Assembly: GCF_030317205.1 (NCBI RefSeq) | Contig: NZ_JASZYB010000001.1 | Location: 310,001-374,000 of the forward strand | Reading direction: 5' to 3' | DNA: 64,000 bases | Origin: Variovorax sp. J2L1-78 | GTDB taxonomy: Bacteria; Pseudomonadota; Gammaproteobacteria; Burkholderiales; Burkholderiaceae_C | Part shown: positions 25,990 to 35,283 of the stretch, in pieces | Position numbering within the stretch: position 1 is the stretch's first letter | How the letters are laid out: each line of letters opens with the position of its first letter | Position numbers and translations under genes: made by a program | The notes under the pieces: generated by a model | Seen by the model: the letters and a program-made list of their open reading frames with translations, nothing else | Told to the model about the DNA's origin: nothing | Database searches by the model: none

Positions 25990-26574
25990 GTGACTGTTCT
26001 TTTGATTGCCGGTAGCCCGACCACGCCTTCGCGTTCGTCGGCCCTGCTCGAAGCGGTGGGCCAGCGGCTGGAAGGCCGGGGCGCCCGGATCGAACGCATC
26101 GCCGTGCGCGACCTGCCCGCGCAGCCGCTGCTGCATGCCGACTGGAGCCATCCGGCGGTCGAGCGCGTGATCGCGCAGGTCGCCGAGGCGCGCGTGGTGG
26201 TGATCGCCACGCCGGTCTACAAGGCCGCCTACAGCGGCATCCTGAAGGTGCTGCTCGACCTGCTCGCGCAGGACGCCCTCAAGGGCAAGACGGTGCTGCC
26301 GCTGGCCACCGGCGGCAGCCCGCACCACATGCTGGCGCTCGACTACGCGTTGCGCCCGGTGCTGCAGGCGCTGGCCGCGCGGCAGATCCTGCCGGGTGTC
26401 TACGCCACCGATTCGCAGGTCACGCTGACGCCCGAGGGCGCCTACCAGGTGCACGCCGACCTGGCCCGTCGGCTCGACGATGCCGCGGAGGCGCTGGCGG
26501 CCGAAGGCCTGAAGCTCGCGCCGCGGCGCGGCTTCGACCCGGTGCCCTTCTCTCAGGTGCGATGTAGCGTCTGA
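25990..26574 (+). CDS. ssuE: NAD(P)H-dependent FMN reductase SsuE
   Basis: This is a 194-residue flavin reductase giving FMNH2 to the alkanesulfonate monooxygenase. The FMN-binding flavodoxin-like fold shows LLIAGSPTTPSRSSALLEAV at the N-terminus, then VVVIATPVYKAAYSGILKVLLD and LPLATGGSPHHMLALDYALRPVL, the SsuE signature. A GTG start is used, with GGAAG upstream; it lies 19 bases after sbp. The C-terminal extension past LKLAPRRG is a few residues longer than in E. coli. Confidence 0.92.
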   Translation: MTVLLIAGSPTTPSRSSALLEAVGQRLEGRGARIERIAVRDLPAQPLLHADWSHPAVERVIAQVAEARVVVIATPVYKAAYSGILKVLLDLLAQDALKGKTVLPLATGGSPHHMLALDYALRPVLQALAARQILPGVYATDSQVTLTPEGAYQVHADLARRLDDAAEALAAEGLKLAPRRGFDPVPFSQVRCSV

Positions 26575-26673
26575 CGGCACGCCCGTCTGCACGCCTCTCG
26601 CTCCCATTTCACCGTCCTTCGAAAACACTGCTGCGCGCGGTGCGGGACAACGCACGCCGAAAGAAACCGAACC

Positions 26674-27630
26674 ATGACCCGTCCTGCCATTCCTCGCCGC
26701 CGCCTGATCCAGGGCGCTGCCGCCGCCGTGCTGCTGCCATCGATCAGCGCCTTCGCGCAAGCCCCCGCGCGCACGCTGCGCATCGGCAACCAGAAGGGCA
26801 TCCTCAGTCTGCTGAAGGGCCGGGGCATGCTGGAGAAGCAGCTCGCGGCGCTGAACGTGTCGGTGAAGTGGACCGAGTTCACCGCCGGCCCGGTGCAGCT
26901 CGAGGCGCTCAACGTCGGCTCCATCGACTTCGGCGACGTGGGCGAAGCGCCGCCGATCTTCGCGCAGGCCGCCGGCGCGCCACTGGCCTATGTCGCGGCG
27001 ACGGTGCCGCGTCCGGCGGTCGAAGCCGTGATCGTGCCCAAGGGTTCCGCGATCCGCACGGTGGCCGACCTCAAGGGCAAGAAGATCGCGCTGAACAAGG
27101 GCAGCAACGTCCACTACTTCATCGTCAAGCTGGCCGAGAAGCACGGCCTGGCCTACAGCGACCTGAACCTGGTCTACCTGCCGCCGGCCGATGCACGCGC
27201 CGCCTTCGAGAAGGGCTCGGTCGACGCCTGGGTGATCTGGGACCCATTCCTCGCCGCCGCGCAGACCACGCTCGACGCCCGCCTGCTGGCCGACGCGACC
27301 GGCGTGGTGGGCAACCGCGCCTACTACTTCTCGTCGCTCGACTACGTCGCGAAGAACGCCGACGTGCTGAAGCTCGTCGTGGAGGAGATCAACCGCATCG
27401 ACCAGTGGGCCGAAGCCAACCAGGGCGCCTACGCCACCGAACTGGCGGCGCTGCTCGGCCTGCCCAAGCCGGCGCTCGACCTCTTCGTCGGCCGCAACCG
27501 CTACGGCACCACGCCGATCACCAAGGCCATCCTGGCCGAGCAGCAGCAGATCGCCGACACCTTCTTCGCGCTCAAGCTGATCCCGAAAAAGATCAACGTG
27601 CTGGACGCCGCTGCGGCCGGCATCGCCTGA
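26674..27630 (+). CDS. ssuA: Aliphatic sulfonate ABC transporter substrate-binding protein SsuA (first copy)
   Basis: This is a 318-residue periplasmic binding protein for alkanesulfonates. An Arg-rich leader ([16 protein letters not shown]), possibly Tat-like, precedes the mature part, which starts at about residue 30. Family motifs are [58 protein letters not shown] and [15 protein letters not shown]. It lies directly upstream of ssuD. A paralogue sits at 29672 in the same operon. Confidence 0.92.
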   Translation: MTRPAIPRRRLIQGAAAAVLLPSISAFAQAPARTLRIGNQKGILSLLKGRGMLEKQLAALNVSVKWTEFTAGPVQLEALNVGSIDFGDVGEAPPIFAQAAGAPLAYVAATVPRPAVEAVIVPKGSAIRTVADLKGKKIALNKGSNVHYFIVKLAEKHGLAYSDLNLVYLPPADARAAFEKGSVDAWVIWDPFLAAAQTTLDARLLADATGVVGNRAYYFSSLDYVAKNADVLKLVVEEINRIDQWAEANQGAYATELAALLGLPKPALDLFVGRNRYGTTPITKAILAEQQQIADTFFALKLIPKKINVLDAAAAGIA

Positions 27631-27643
27631 CGAGGACACCTCC

Positions 27644-28813
27644 ATGCAAGTCTTCTGGTTTCTTCCCACGCACGGCGACAGCCGCTACCTCGGCACGACC
27701 GAAGGCGCGCGCACGGTCGACCTGGCCTACCTGCAGCAGATCGCCGGCGCGGCCGACCGGCTCGGCTACGAAGGCGTGCTGATCCCGACCGGCCGCTCGT
27801 GCGAAGACCCGTGGGTCATCGCGTCGAGCCTGATCGGCGCGACGAACAAACTCAAGTTCCTGGTCGCCGTGCGGCCCGGCCTGCACCAGCCGAGCCTGGC
27901 CGCACGCATGGCGGCGACCTTCGACCGGCTCTCGGGCGGGCGCGTGCTGGTGAACCTGGTGACGGGCGGCGACCAGGCCGAACTGGAAGGCGACGGCGTC
28001 TTCCTCGACCATGCGGCGCGCTACGAGCAGTCGGCCGAGTTCATCCGCATCTGGCGCGAGATCATCGCGCGCAGCCACGACGGTCAGACCTTCGACTACG
28101 AGGGCAAGCACCTGAGCGTGAAGGGCGCCAAGCTGCTGTTCCCGCCGACCCAGAAGCCGTACCCGCCGGTGTGGTTCGGCGGCTCGTCCGAAGCGGCGCA
28201 CGAGTTGGCGGCCGAGCAGGTCGACACCTACCTCACCTGGGGCGAGCCGCCCGCCGAAGTCGCGAAGAAGATCGCCGACGTGAAGGCGCGCGCCGCGCGC
28301 AAGGGGCGCACGGTCAAGTTCGGCATCCGCCTGCACGTCATCGTGCGCGAGACGGAGGACGCGGCGTGGCAGGCGGCCGAAGACCTGATCAGCCGTGTCG
28401 ACGACCAGACCGTGATCCGCGCGCAGGCGGCGTTCTCGAAGATGGATTCGGTCGGCCAACGGCGCATGGCTGCGCTGCATGCCGGCGGCGCCAAGCGCAA
28501 GCGCGAAGACCTCGAGATCTCGCCCAACCTCTGGGCCGGCGTCGGCCTGGTGCGCGGCGGTGCCGGCACGGCGCTGGTGGGCGATGCGAAGACAGTGGCG
28601 GCACGCATCGAGGAATACGCCGCACTCGGCCTCGACAACTTCATCCTCTCGGGCTACCCGCACCTCGAGGAGTCGTACCGCTTCGCCGAACTCGTCTTCC
28701 CGCTGCTGCCGCGCAAGCAGCGCCCGGGCCTGCCGGGCCAGACGCTGACCGGACCCTTCGGCGAGGTCGTCGCGAACCTCGATGCGCCATCGCGCCTCGT
28801 CTCCCAGAGTTGA
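27644..28813 (+). CDS. ssuD: FMNH2-dependent alkanesulfonate monooxygenase SsuD
   Basis: This is a 389-residue bacterial-luciferase-fold enzyme that uses FMNH2 from SsuE and O2 to split the C-S bond of alkanesulfonates, releasing sulfite and an aldehyde. Motifs typical of SsuD include [65 protein letters not shown] and [19 protein letters not shown]. The length matches the E. coli enzyme (381 aa) closely. GAGG precedes the ATG, 13 bases after ssuA. Confidence 0.95.
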   Translation: MQVFWFLPTHGDSRYLGTTEGARTVDLAYLQQIAGAADRLGYEGVLIPTGRSCEDPWVIASSLIGATNKLKFLVAVRPGLHQPSLAARMAATFDRLSGGRVLVNLVTGGDQAELEGDGVFLDHAARYEQSAEFIRIWREIIARSHDGQTFDYEGKHLSVKGAKLLFPPTQKPYPPVWFGGSSEAAHELAAEQVDTYLTWGEPPAEVAKKIADVKARAARKGRTVKFGIRLHVIVRETEDAAWQAAEDLISRVDDQTVIRAQAAFSKMDSVGQRRMAALHAGGAKRKREDLEISPNLWAGVGLVRGGAGTALVGDAKTVAARIEEYAALGLDNFILSGYPHLEESYRFAELVFPLLPRKQRPGLPGQTLTGPFGEVVANLDAPSRLVSQS

Positions 28814-28820
28814 GAACCCC

Positions 28821-29654
28821 ATGACCGAACAAGTGCAACCCTTGCCGGCGACCAACGCGCCGTCCTTCGCGGGCCTCAAAGGCTTCGGCGCCAATGTGGC
28901 CGGGCGGCTGGTGCCGTGGATCGTGCCGGTCACGCTCATCGTCGCCTGGCAGATCGCGTCGTCGCTCGGCTGGCTGTCGACGCGCGTGCTGCCGGCGCCG
29001 CTCGACGTGGTCAAGGCCGCGTGGACGCTGACGGCCTCGGGCGAGTTGTGGACCCATGTGAAGGTGAGTGCCGGCCGTGCGCTGGCGGGGCTCGCGATCG
29101 GCGGCGGGCTCGGCCTCGCGCTGGGCCTGCTGACCGGCTCGGTGAAGTTCTTCGAGACGCTGCTCGACTCCACCATCCAGATGGTGCGCAACATCCCGGC
29201 GCTGGCGCTCATCCCGCTGGTGATCCTGTGGTTCGGCATCGACGAAACGGCCAAGCTCTTCCTCATCAGCGTGTCGGTGTTCTTCCCGATCTACCTCAAC
29301 ACCTTCCACGGCATCCGCAATGTCGACCCGCAGCTCATCGAGATGGGCCGCACCTACGGGCTCAGCCGCTGGCAGCTGTACCGCGAGGTGATCCTGCCGG
29401 GCGCGCTGTCGTCGATCCTCGTCGGCCTGCGCTTTTCGCTGGGCCTGATGTGGGTGATCCTGATCGTGGCCGAGACCATCTCGGCGCAGGCCGGCATCGG
29501 CTATCTCACGATGAACGCCCGCGAGTTTTTGCAGACCGACATCGTGCTGGTCGGCATCCTGCTCTACGCACTGCTCGGAAAGCTGGCCGACCTCTTCGCC
29601 CGCGGGCTGGAGCGTTGGTGGCTGCGCTGGCACCCCGGCTACCAGGCCAAGTGA
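28821..29654 (+). CDS. ssuC: Aliphatic sulfonate ABC transporter permease SsuC
   Basis: This is a 277-residue inner-membrane permease of the SsuC/TauC/NrtB group with about six membrane helices. The ATPase-coupling EAA-like loop is [20 protein letters not shown] followed by [18 protein letters not shown]. The conserved [20 protein letters not shown] lies upstream. It starts 7 bases after ssuD, in the middle of the ssu operon. Confidence 0.93.
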   Translation: MTEQVQPLPATNAPSFAGLKGFGANVAGRLVPWIVPVTLIVAWQIASSLGWLSTRVLPAPLDVVKAAWTLTASGELWTHVKVSAGRALAGLAIGGGLGLALGLLTGSVKFFETLLDSTIQMVRNIPALALIPLVILWFGIDETAKLFLISVSVFFPIYLNTFHGIRNVDPQLIEMGRTYGLSRWQLYREVILPGALSSILVGLRFSLGLMWVILIVAETISAQAGIGYLTMNAREFLQTDIVLVGILLYALLGKLADLFARGLERWWLRWHPGYQAK

Positions 29655-29671
29655 TCCCAGGGAGAAACACC

Positions 29672-30637
29672 ATGACCTCATCGCTGTCCCTCACGCGCCG
29701 TGGCGCGCTCGGTACGCTGGCCGCACTTGGCGCGGCGTCTGCCTTCGCGCAGGGCACGTCGACCGTGCGCATCGGCTACCAGAAGTCGTCGACGCTCATC
29801 GTCGTGCTCAAGACCCAGGGCACGCTCGAACGGCAACTGGCCCCGCTGGGCGTCAAGCCGAGCTGGCACGAGTTCACCAGCGGCCTGCCGCTGCTGGAAG
29901 CGCTCAACCTCGACAACCTCGACTTCAGTGCCGACGTGGCCGACACCGTGCCGGTGTTCGCGCAGGCAGCCGGCGCGCAGCTCACCTTCGTCGCGCAGGA
30001 GGCGCCGTCGCCCGCGGCCCAGGCCATCCTGGTGCGCGAAGACTCGCCCATCAAGACGCTGGCCGACCTCAAGGGCAAGAAGATCGGCTTCGCCAAGGCG
30101 GCCGGTGCGCACTACCTGCTGATCGCCGCGCTCGACAAGGCGGGCCTTTCGCTCAAGGACATCGAGCCGGCCTACCTCACGCCGGCCGATGGCCGCGCGG
30201 CCTTCGAGAAGGGCGCGATCGACGCGTGGGTGGTGTGGGACCCGTTCCTCGCCGCCGCGCAGCGGCAGTCCAAGGTGCGCGTGCTGGCCGACGGCACCGG
30301 CATCGCGTCGTACCAGCGCTACTACCTCGCGAGCACCAAGTTCGCGACCGCGCGCGCCGACGTGCTGGGCGTGATCTATGCCGAGCTGGCCAAGGCCGGC
30401 CAATGGGTCAAGGCGAATCCGAAGGACGCCGCGGCCTTGCTGGCGCCGGTGTGGGGCATCGATGCCGCCACGGTCGAGCAGGCCAACGCGCGCCGCAGCT
30501 ATGCCGTGCGTCCTGCGTCGCTCGACGTGATCGGCGAGCAGCAGAAGATCGCCGACGCCTTCTTCGCCGAGAAACTGCTGCCGCGCAAGATCGATGCGCT
30601 CGCATCACCGCTGTTCAAGCCGGGAGCCGGGGCATGA
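29672..30637 (+). CDS. ssuA: Aliphatic sulfonate ABC transporter substrate-binding protein (second copy)
   Basis: This is a 321-residue second SsuA-like periplasmic binding protein with a signal peptide ([19 protein letters not shown]). Motifs parallel the first copy: [57 protein letters not shown] and [15 protein letters not shown]. Sequence similarity is clear but moderate, so the two probably bind different sulfonates. GGGAG lies 8 bases before the ATG. The stop overlaps ssuB by ATGA. Confidence 0.9.
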   Translation: MTSSLSLTRRGALGTLAALGAASAFAQGTSTVRIGYQKSSTLIVVLKTQGTLERQLAPLGVKPSWHEFTSGLPLLEALNLDNLDFSADVADTVPVFAQAAGAQLTFVAQEAPSPAAQAILVREDSPIKTLADLKGKKIGFAKAAGAHYLLIAALDKAGLSLKDIEPAYLTPADGRAAFEKGAIDAWVVWDPFLAAAQRQSKVRVLADGTGIASYQRYYLASTKFATARADVLGVIYAELAKAGQWVKANPKDAAALLAPVWGIDAATVEQANARRSYAVRPASLDVIGEQQKIADAFFAEKLLPRKIDALASPLFKPGAGA

Positions 30638-31458
30638 GTGCAGTATTCGAAGCGCCGATCATCGCGGGCGGCGTGAAGCTCGAAATCCGCAACGTGCACA
30701 AGCGCTACGGCGAACGCGAGGTGCTGCGCAACACGCAGCTCACCATCGAGCCGGGCCAGTTCATCGCCATCGTCGGGCGCAGCGGCTGCGGCAAGAGCAC
30801 GCTGCTGCGGCTGGTGGCGGGCCTGGAGCCCTCGACCGACGGCACGCTGTCGACCGACGGCCGAACCATCGACGGCCTGCACGACGACACGCGGATCATG
30901 TTCCAGGAGGCGCGCCTGCTGCCGTGGCGCCGCGTGCTGGACAACGTCACGCTTGGCCTGCCGTCGCACCTGCGCGCGCGGGGCCGCGAGGTGCTCGCCC
31001 AGGTCGGGCTGGCCGACCGCGAGAACGAATGGCCGGCGCGCCTGTCGGGCGGCCAGCGTCAGCGCGTGGCGCTGGCCCGTGCGCTGGTGCACCACCCGCG
31101 GCTGCTGCTGCTCGACGAACCGCTCGGCGCGCTCGACGCACTGACGCGCATCGAGATGCACCGCCTCATCGAGAGCCTGTGGCAGACGCACCGCTTCACC
31201 GCGCTGCTGGTGACGCACGACGTGCAGGAGGCGGTGGCGTTGGCTGACCGCGTGATCCTGATCGAGGACGGCCGCATCGCGCTCGACGAGAACATTGCCC
31301 TCGCACGGCCGCGTTCGCAGGGCGACCCGGCCTTCGCCGCCATCGAAAAACGCATCCTCGACCGCGTGCTGCAGAAGCCTGCTACCGAGGAGGCGGAATC
31401 CGCCAACGACACGCGCTGGGCCGACGGCCCGGCCCACGTGCTGCGCTGGGCGGTTTGA
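30634..31458 (+). CDS. ssuB: Aliphatic sulfonate ABC transporter ATP-binding protein SsuB
   Basis: This is a 274-residue ABC ATPase with Walker [10 protein letters not shown], a Q-loop in [17 protein letters not shown] (SsuB/TauB type), signature [15 protein letters not shown], Walker [14 protein letters not shown] and the H-loop [11 protein letters not shown]. The C-terminal tail beyond residue 230 is not conserved. It is coupled to the second ssuA by ATGA and drives SsuC. Confidence 0.94.
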   Translation: MSAVFEAPIIAGGVKLEIRNVHKRYGEREVLRNTQLTIEPGQFIAIVGRSGCGKSTLLRLVAGLEPSTDGTLSTDGRTIDGLHDDTRIMFQEARLLPWRRVLDNVTLGLPSHLRARGREVLAQVGLADRENEWPARLSGGQRQRVALARALVHHPRLLLLDEPLGALDALTRIEMHRLIESLWQTHRFTALLVTHDVQEAVALADRVILIEDGRIALDENIALARPRSQGDPAFAAIEKRILDRVLQKPATEEAESANDTRWADGPAHVLRWAV

Positions 31459-31492
31459 TTTTCAGTTTTTCCATCCAACCGAAAGAAACACC

Positions 31493-31708
31493 ATGTCCAT
31501 TCAAGCCATCAATGTCCGCAACCAGTTCAAGGGCAAGGTCAAGGAGATCATCCGAGGCGACGTCGTCTCCGAAGTCGATGTCGAGACGCCCTGGGGCATC
31601 GTCACCTCGGTCATCACCACGCGCTCGGTCGACGAGCTGCAGCTCAAGCCCGGCTCCGACGTGGTCGCGCTGGTGAAGTCGACGGAAGTGTCGATCGCGA
31701 AGCTCTGA
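31493..31708 (+). CDS. Single-domain molybdopterin/molybdate-binding (Mop/TOBE) protein
   Basis: This is a 71-residue stand-alone TOBE/Mop domain: AINVRNQFKGKVKEIIRGDV, SEVDVETPWGIVTSVIT, and LKPGSDVVALVKSTEVSIAK, the classic molbindin layout. Such proteins bind molybdate or tungstate oxyanions as hexamers. It is the last gene of the ssu operon. A role in handling oxyanions during sulfur limitation is plausible but unproven, since sulfate and molybdate transport interact. Confidence 0.88.
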   Translation: MSIQAINVRNQFKGKVKEIIRGDVVSEVDVETPWGIVTSVITTRSVDELQLKPGSDVVALVKSTEVSIAKL

Positions 31709-31714
31709 TAAGCA

Positions 31715-31739
31715 GGCGCGGGCCGCAACGGCCCGCGTG
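31715..31739 (+). terminator. Hairpin after the ssu operon
   Basis: CGCGGGCCG (31717-31725), loop CAA, CGGCCCGCG (31729-31737): a perfect 9-bp GC stem 8 bases after the Mop-protein stop. No run of T follows, so it may act as a Rho-assisted end or an RNA-stabilising hairpin. Confidence 0.5.
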
Positions 31740-32020
31740 CAGGCTCAACGCTCGCTAGCCATCGCATCCAATGGGCTGCGCACTGCGCCATCGACGCGCA
31801 GTTGAATGCCTGCGGCATTGCGCATGTCGGGTGCTTCGAGGCAGACAGGCTGCGATCGATGGCGACCCAGCCGAGACATGCCCCGACTTCGACGCCATCC
31901 GTCTCTGCAGATGGCCGGATGCAGTGAAAGCGAACGAAGGCGCGGATCATTGGACGTCGGCCAGCTCGGTGCGGCGGCCGGAGTGCATGAGCCGAGTGTG
32001 CTTACGTATCTGGCCGAGTG
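31740..32020. other. Gap with no convincing gene, left flank of the attC-like array
   Basis: No reading frame here has clear family features. A plus-strand frame from about 31806 stops with TGA at 32019-32021, exactly where the first attC-like repeat begins, as cassette genes do; it would encode 71 residues of Arg/Ser-rich, unrecognised protein. A minus-strand frame faintly recalls a transposase fragment but is too short to call. Confidence 0.35.
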
Positions 32021-32082
32021 ACGCCTAATTTTTACTTCAAGTGGACTGCCTTCCATCCGCAGCTCAAGTCAAACGTCAGGCC
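32021..32082 (+). repeat. attC-like recombination site 1 (putative integron cassette boundary)
   Basis: The site starts directly after a TGA stop with GCCTAAT (32023-32029) and ends with GTCAGGC (32075-32081), which pair with two wobbles as R'' and R' do. Inside are CTTCAAGTGGAC and GCTCAAGTC, laid out like the L'' and L' arms of known attC sites. A related copy lies at 32675. The site is recognised by eye only. Confidence 0.45.
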
Positions 32083-32120
32083 TCACGCTTACCATCATGG
32101 GTCACCCTTTCCCGGCGAAC

Positions 32121-32675
32121 ATGAAATCCCTTGTCGCTTTTGCGTTTGTATTGCTCTTGTCGTCGTGTGCAACAAATCGACTGCACTTCGCGCCCTACAC
32201 AGACCCAGCAACGCTAGGTCGAATACGAACTGCGCCGGCTCCAGTCAATTTGCTTGCAGTCACTCCGCCAGAGTCATGCAGTTCGTGCAACGAGGCCAGC
32301 AGCGCCGTTTGGCATGCTGCCAACCTCGACGTTAAGTTCTATGAGGGCTTTTTTCCCATACCCGTGGCGGACTGGAAGGAATTGCTTGCGGCTTCACTCG
32401 ACCGCGATTCAGAGGTATCGAGTAGCCCGGTTGCCAGCATCGAGGTGAAGCGGGTCTTCCTGAAGACTTGGCAAGAGCCGCGGTATTCAGCCTGTTTCGT
32501 CGAACTAGTCGTTACTGATGGCGCCGGGAGCAGACGCGGAGTCGCTTCGATAAAGCTACCAGGCACCGGCCAAATTCTTGTTTCACGCGATAGGGTCCGC
32601 TTGGAACCTGAATACGAAGCGCTCGTACGGCTGACCATAAGGGCGGCCTACCTGGATGCCAACGCACGCAAGTGA
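32121..32675 (+). CDS. Small lipoprotein of unknown function, possible integron cassette gene
   Basis: This is a 184-residue putative lipoprotein. The signal peptide KSLVAFAFVLLLSSC ends in a lipobox (LSSC), giving a mature lipidated N-terminus CATNRL. The rest is a mixed alpha/beta domain with two further Cys in ESCSSCNEA and a core of EVKRVFLKTWQ, YSACFVELVVTDG and RRGVASIKLPG. I do not recognise a family. GC content and codon use are clearly lower than in the surrounding genes, and attC-like repeats lie on both sides, with the second starting at its stop codon. This suggests lateral arrival as a gene cassette. Confidence 0.65.
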   Translation: MKSLVAFAFVLLLSSCATNRLHFAPYTDPATLGRIRTAPAPVNLLAVTPPESCSSCNEASSAVWHAANLDVKFYEGFFPIPVADWKELLAASLDRDSEVSSSPVASIEVKRVFLKTWQEPRYSACFVELVVTDGAGSRRGVASIKLPGTGQILVSRDRVRLEPEYEALVRLTIRAAYLDANARK

Positions 32676-32752
32676 CGCGCACATTTGTACCTATCCCTTC
32701 CTTCAAGTGGACAGACCTCCGGCCCTCCGCTCAGGTCAAACGCTTGGCGCCA
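32675..32752 (+). repeat. attC-like recombination site 2
   Basis: The site begins at the lipoprotein stop codon (AAGTGACGCGCAC) and ends CAAACGCTTGGCGC. The core CTTCAAGTGGAC...CTCAGGTCAAACG is shared with the repeat at 32021-32082 with the same order and similar spacing. Spacing between the two copies equals one cassette. No integrase gene is present in the window. Confidence 0.4.
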
Positions 32753-32884
32753 GGCAACGTCGTTGAATACGTGCCGCGGTATCGCGCAGGATTTCAAAGG
32801 CTCAAATCTTGAGAACAAGAAGCCATGAAGAGGGTTGAACAAGTTCGCCCGAGGCCCGCGGGCGCGCAGTGAGGACGGTGTAGG
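32753..32884. other. Intergenic remnant right of the attC-like array
   Basis: A 132-base stretch of mixed composition with no gene I can support. Its left part (to about 32830) shares the lower GC of the lipoprotein cassette; GC then returns to the normal level before the isochorismatase gene. Confidence 0.35.
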
Positions 32885-33427
32885 TCAGCAGCCGTCGAAG
32901 CGCAGAGCCGCCGCCGCCACAAGCCGCACGCGCGGCCCGAAGCTCTCGATGTTGCTCAACGTGATGTTGTGGTGCGCGATCACCTGCGGTGCCGACAGCG
33001 CCGCATTGCCCGCCGAGGTGTGCGCGTCTTCCACCAGCGTCACCGGGTAGCCCAGCGCGAGGGCGCGACGCGTCGTGGTGTCGACGCAGAACTCCGTGTG
33101 CATCCCGCAGACCACGAGCGCGTCGATGCCGTGCTGCTGCAGCAGGTCCTGCAGCGCCGTGCGATGGAAGGAATCGGCCGCGGTCTTGCGCACGCGCAGG
33201 TCGGTCGGCAGCGCTTCAAGGCCCTGCGCCAGCTGCCAGCCGGCGCTGCCGTGCACGAGGGCGCCGTCGTTCGACTCGTGCTGGATGAAGATCACCGGCC
33301 GGCCCGCGGCGCGGGCCTTGGTGCTCACCTGGTTGATGCGGGCGATGGTTTCGGCCGACGCGAAGGCGGCATCGTCGCCCTCGCACAGGCCTTGCTGGAC
33401 ATCGATGACGAGGACGGCGGTGTTCAT
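32885..33427 (-). CDS. Isochorismatase-family cysteine hydrolase
   Basis: This is a 180-residue cytoplasmic hydrolase of the isochorismatase/nicotinamidase fold. The triad is visible as D9 in VLVIDVQQG, K81 in VRKTAADSF and C114 in VVCGMHTEFCVDTTTRRA, with the usual cis-peptide segment before the Cys. Family members cut amides or vinyl ethers (nicotinamide, biuret, carbamates, isochorismate); the substrate here is unknown. The gene is divergent from an ABC permease/ATPase pair whose system could supply its substrate. Confidence 0.88.
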   Translation of the reverse strand: MNTAVLVIDVQQGLCEGDDAAFASAETIARINQVSTKARAAGRPVIFIQHESNDGALVHGSAGWQLAQGLEALPTDLRVRKTAADSFHRTALQDLLQQHGIDALVVCGMHTEFCVDTTTRRALALGYPVTLVEDAHTSAGNAALSAPQVIAHHNITLSNIESFGPRVRLVAAAALRFDGC

Positions 33428-33545
33428 GCGGTCGAGTATGGCAAATGCGGGCCGCAGCGTCGAAGTCAGGTTCGCCAAAGCGTGAAGGGGACACAATGCG
33501 ACCCCTTCGCGCGCCTGCTCGACACCTCCCCAACCGCCTCCTTCC

Positions 33546-35273
33546 ATGCTCGACAGACGCTATTTCCCGCGACAGGTGGTCGCATCGGGCGGCAATCGCT
33601 GGGACTGGGCACTGCTGCCGCTGGTGCTGGCCCTGCTCTTCGCCCTGGCCTATGGCGGCTCGCAGATGGCGCGGCCCTATCAATTGGGCCAGTCGATGCC
33701 CATCAGCCTCGACCCGCTGGTGCTGCCGTACTACCTGCTGCGCACCACGCTGCGCATGTTCCTCGCGCTGGCCGCATCGCTGGTGTTCGCCTGCGCCTTC
33801 GCGGCGGTCGCGGCCAAGTACCGCGCGGCCGAGCGGGTGATGGTGCCGATGCTCGACATCCTGCAGTCGATCCCAATCCTGGGCTTCCTGTCGATCACGG
33901 TCACGGGCTTCATCGCGCTGTTCCCCGGCAATCTGCTCGGCGTGGAATGCGCCGCCATCTTCGCCATCTTCACCTCGCAGGCCTGGAACATGGCCTTCAG
34001 CCTCTACCAGTCGCTGCGCACGGTGCCGTCCGAGTTGCGCGAAGCGGCGGAGGTGTTCCAGCTGTCGGGCTGGCAGCGCTTCTGGCGGCTGGAGCTGCCC
34101 TTCGCGATGCCGGGCCTGCTGTGGAACATGATGATGTCGATGTCCGGCGGCTGGTTCTTCGTGGTCGCCTCGGAGGCGATCTCGGTGTCGGACCAGAGCA
34201 TCAAGCTGCCGGGCGTGGGCTCGTACATCGCGATGGCGATCGAGGTGCGCGACCTCGGCGCCATCGGCTGGGCCATCGGCGGCATGCTGGTGGGCATCGT
34301 GCTGTACGACCAGCTCTTCTTCCGTCCGCTGATCGCCTGGGCCGACAAGTTCCGTTTCGAGGAGGGCAGCGGCGACGAGGCTCCCCGTTCGTGGCTGCTG
34401 ACCTGGCTGCGTCGCACCGATCGGCTGCAGCGTGTCGGCCTCGTCTTCACGCGCCTCATCGATTGGTCGGTGGTGCTGCTGCGCCGTGACCATGACGGCA
34501 CGTCGATCAAGGCACGGCCCCGGCCGCCCAACGCCACCATCGAGCGCGTGTGGGACGCCACGCTGGCCGCGGCCGTGCTGCTGGCCATCGTCTGGCTCGG
34601 GCGCTTCATCCACACCGAAGTCGGCTGGTCGGAGGTCGCACATGTCTTCGTGCTGGGCTTCTACACCATGGTGCGCGTGCTGGTGCTGATCGCGCTGGCT
34701 GCGCTGGTGTGGGTGCCGGTGGGCGTGTGGATCGGCATGAACCCACGCTGGGCCGGGCGCCTGCAGGGCGTGGCGCAGTTTCTCGCCGCCTTCCCGGCGA
34801 ACCTGATGTTCCCGGTGGCGGTGCTCTTCATCGTGCGCTGGCAGCTCGACCCCAACGTGTGGCTCTCGCCGCTGATGGTGCTGGGCACACAGTGGTACCT
34901 GCTGTTCAACGTGATCGCCGGCGCGTCCAGCGTGCCGACCGAACTGCGCTACGCCGCCGGCAACCTGGGCCTGGGCGGCTGGCTGAAGTGGAAGCGCTAC
35001 CTGCTGCCGGCGGTGTTCCCGAGCTTCGTGACCGGCGCCATCACGGCCAGCGGTGGCTCGTGGAACGCCAGCATCGTGGCCGAGTACGTCACCTGGGGCG
35101 ACACCACGCTGCAGGCCGCGGGCCTGGGCAGCTACATCGCCCACATGACCGCCATCGGCGACTTCCCGCGCATCGCGCTGGGCATCGGCGTGATGTGCGT
35201 GTTCGTCATGGGCATGAACCATTTCGTCTGGCGCAAGCTCTACGCGCTGGCCGAAGACCGCATGCATTTCTGA
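33546..35273 (+). CDS. Fused double-permease subunit of a NitT/TauT-type ABC transporter
   Basis: This is a 575-residue membrane protein containing two BPD_transp_1 permease halves in one chain. Half one (about 70-270) has the coupling loop LREAAEVFQLSGWQRFWRLE with LPFAMPGLLWNMM. Half two (about 350-560) has LRYAAGNLGLGGWLKWKRYL with LPAVFPSFVTGAI. Between them is a charged cytoplasmic linker (about 275-345). The halves are of the nitrate/sulfonate/bicarbonate type. The ATPase gene follows after 10 bases. No substrate-binding protein is encoded nearby, so the ligand is unknown. Confidence 0.87.
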   Translation: MLDRRYFPRQVVASGGNRWDWALLPLVLALLFALAYGGSQMARPYQLGQSMPISLDPLVLPYYLLRTTLRMFLALAASLVFACAFAAVAAKYRAAERVMVPMLDILQSIPILGFLSITVTGFIALFPGNLLGVECAAIFAIFTSQAWNMAFSLYQSLRTVPSELREAAEVFQLSGWQRFWRLELPFAMPGLLWNMMMSMSGGWFFVVASEAISVSDQSIKLPGVGSYIAMAIEVRDLGAIGWAIGGMLVGIVLYDQLFFRPLIAWADKFRFEEGSGDEAPRSWLLTWLRRTDRLQRVGLVFTRLIDWSVVLLRRDHDGTSIKARPRPPNATIERVWDATLAAAVLLAIVWLGRFIHTEVGWSEVAHVFVLGFYTMVRVLVLIALAALVWVPVGVWIGMNPRWAGRLQGVAQFLAAFPANLMFPVAVLFIVRWQLDPNVWLSPLMVLGTQWYLLFNVIAGASSVPTELRYAAGNLGLGGWLKWKRYLLPAVFPSFVTGAITASGGSWNASIVAEYVTWGDTTLQAAGLGSYIAHMTAIGDFPRIALGIGVMCVFVMGMNHFVWRKLYALAEDRMHF

Positions 35274-35283
35274 AAGCGCCGCC

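Noticed and set aside
31745..32056. Minus-strand frame with a stretch VCLEAPDMRNA recalling IS110-type transposases
   Set aside because: The likeness covers about ten residues only, lacks the DEDD catalytic residues and has no recognisable terminal structure; left as non-coding.
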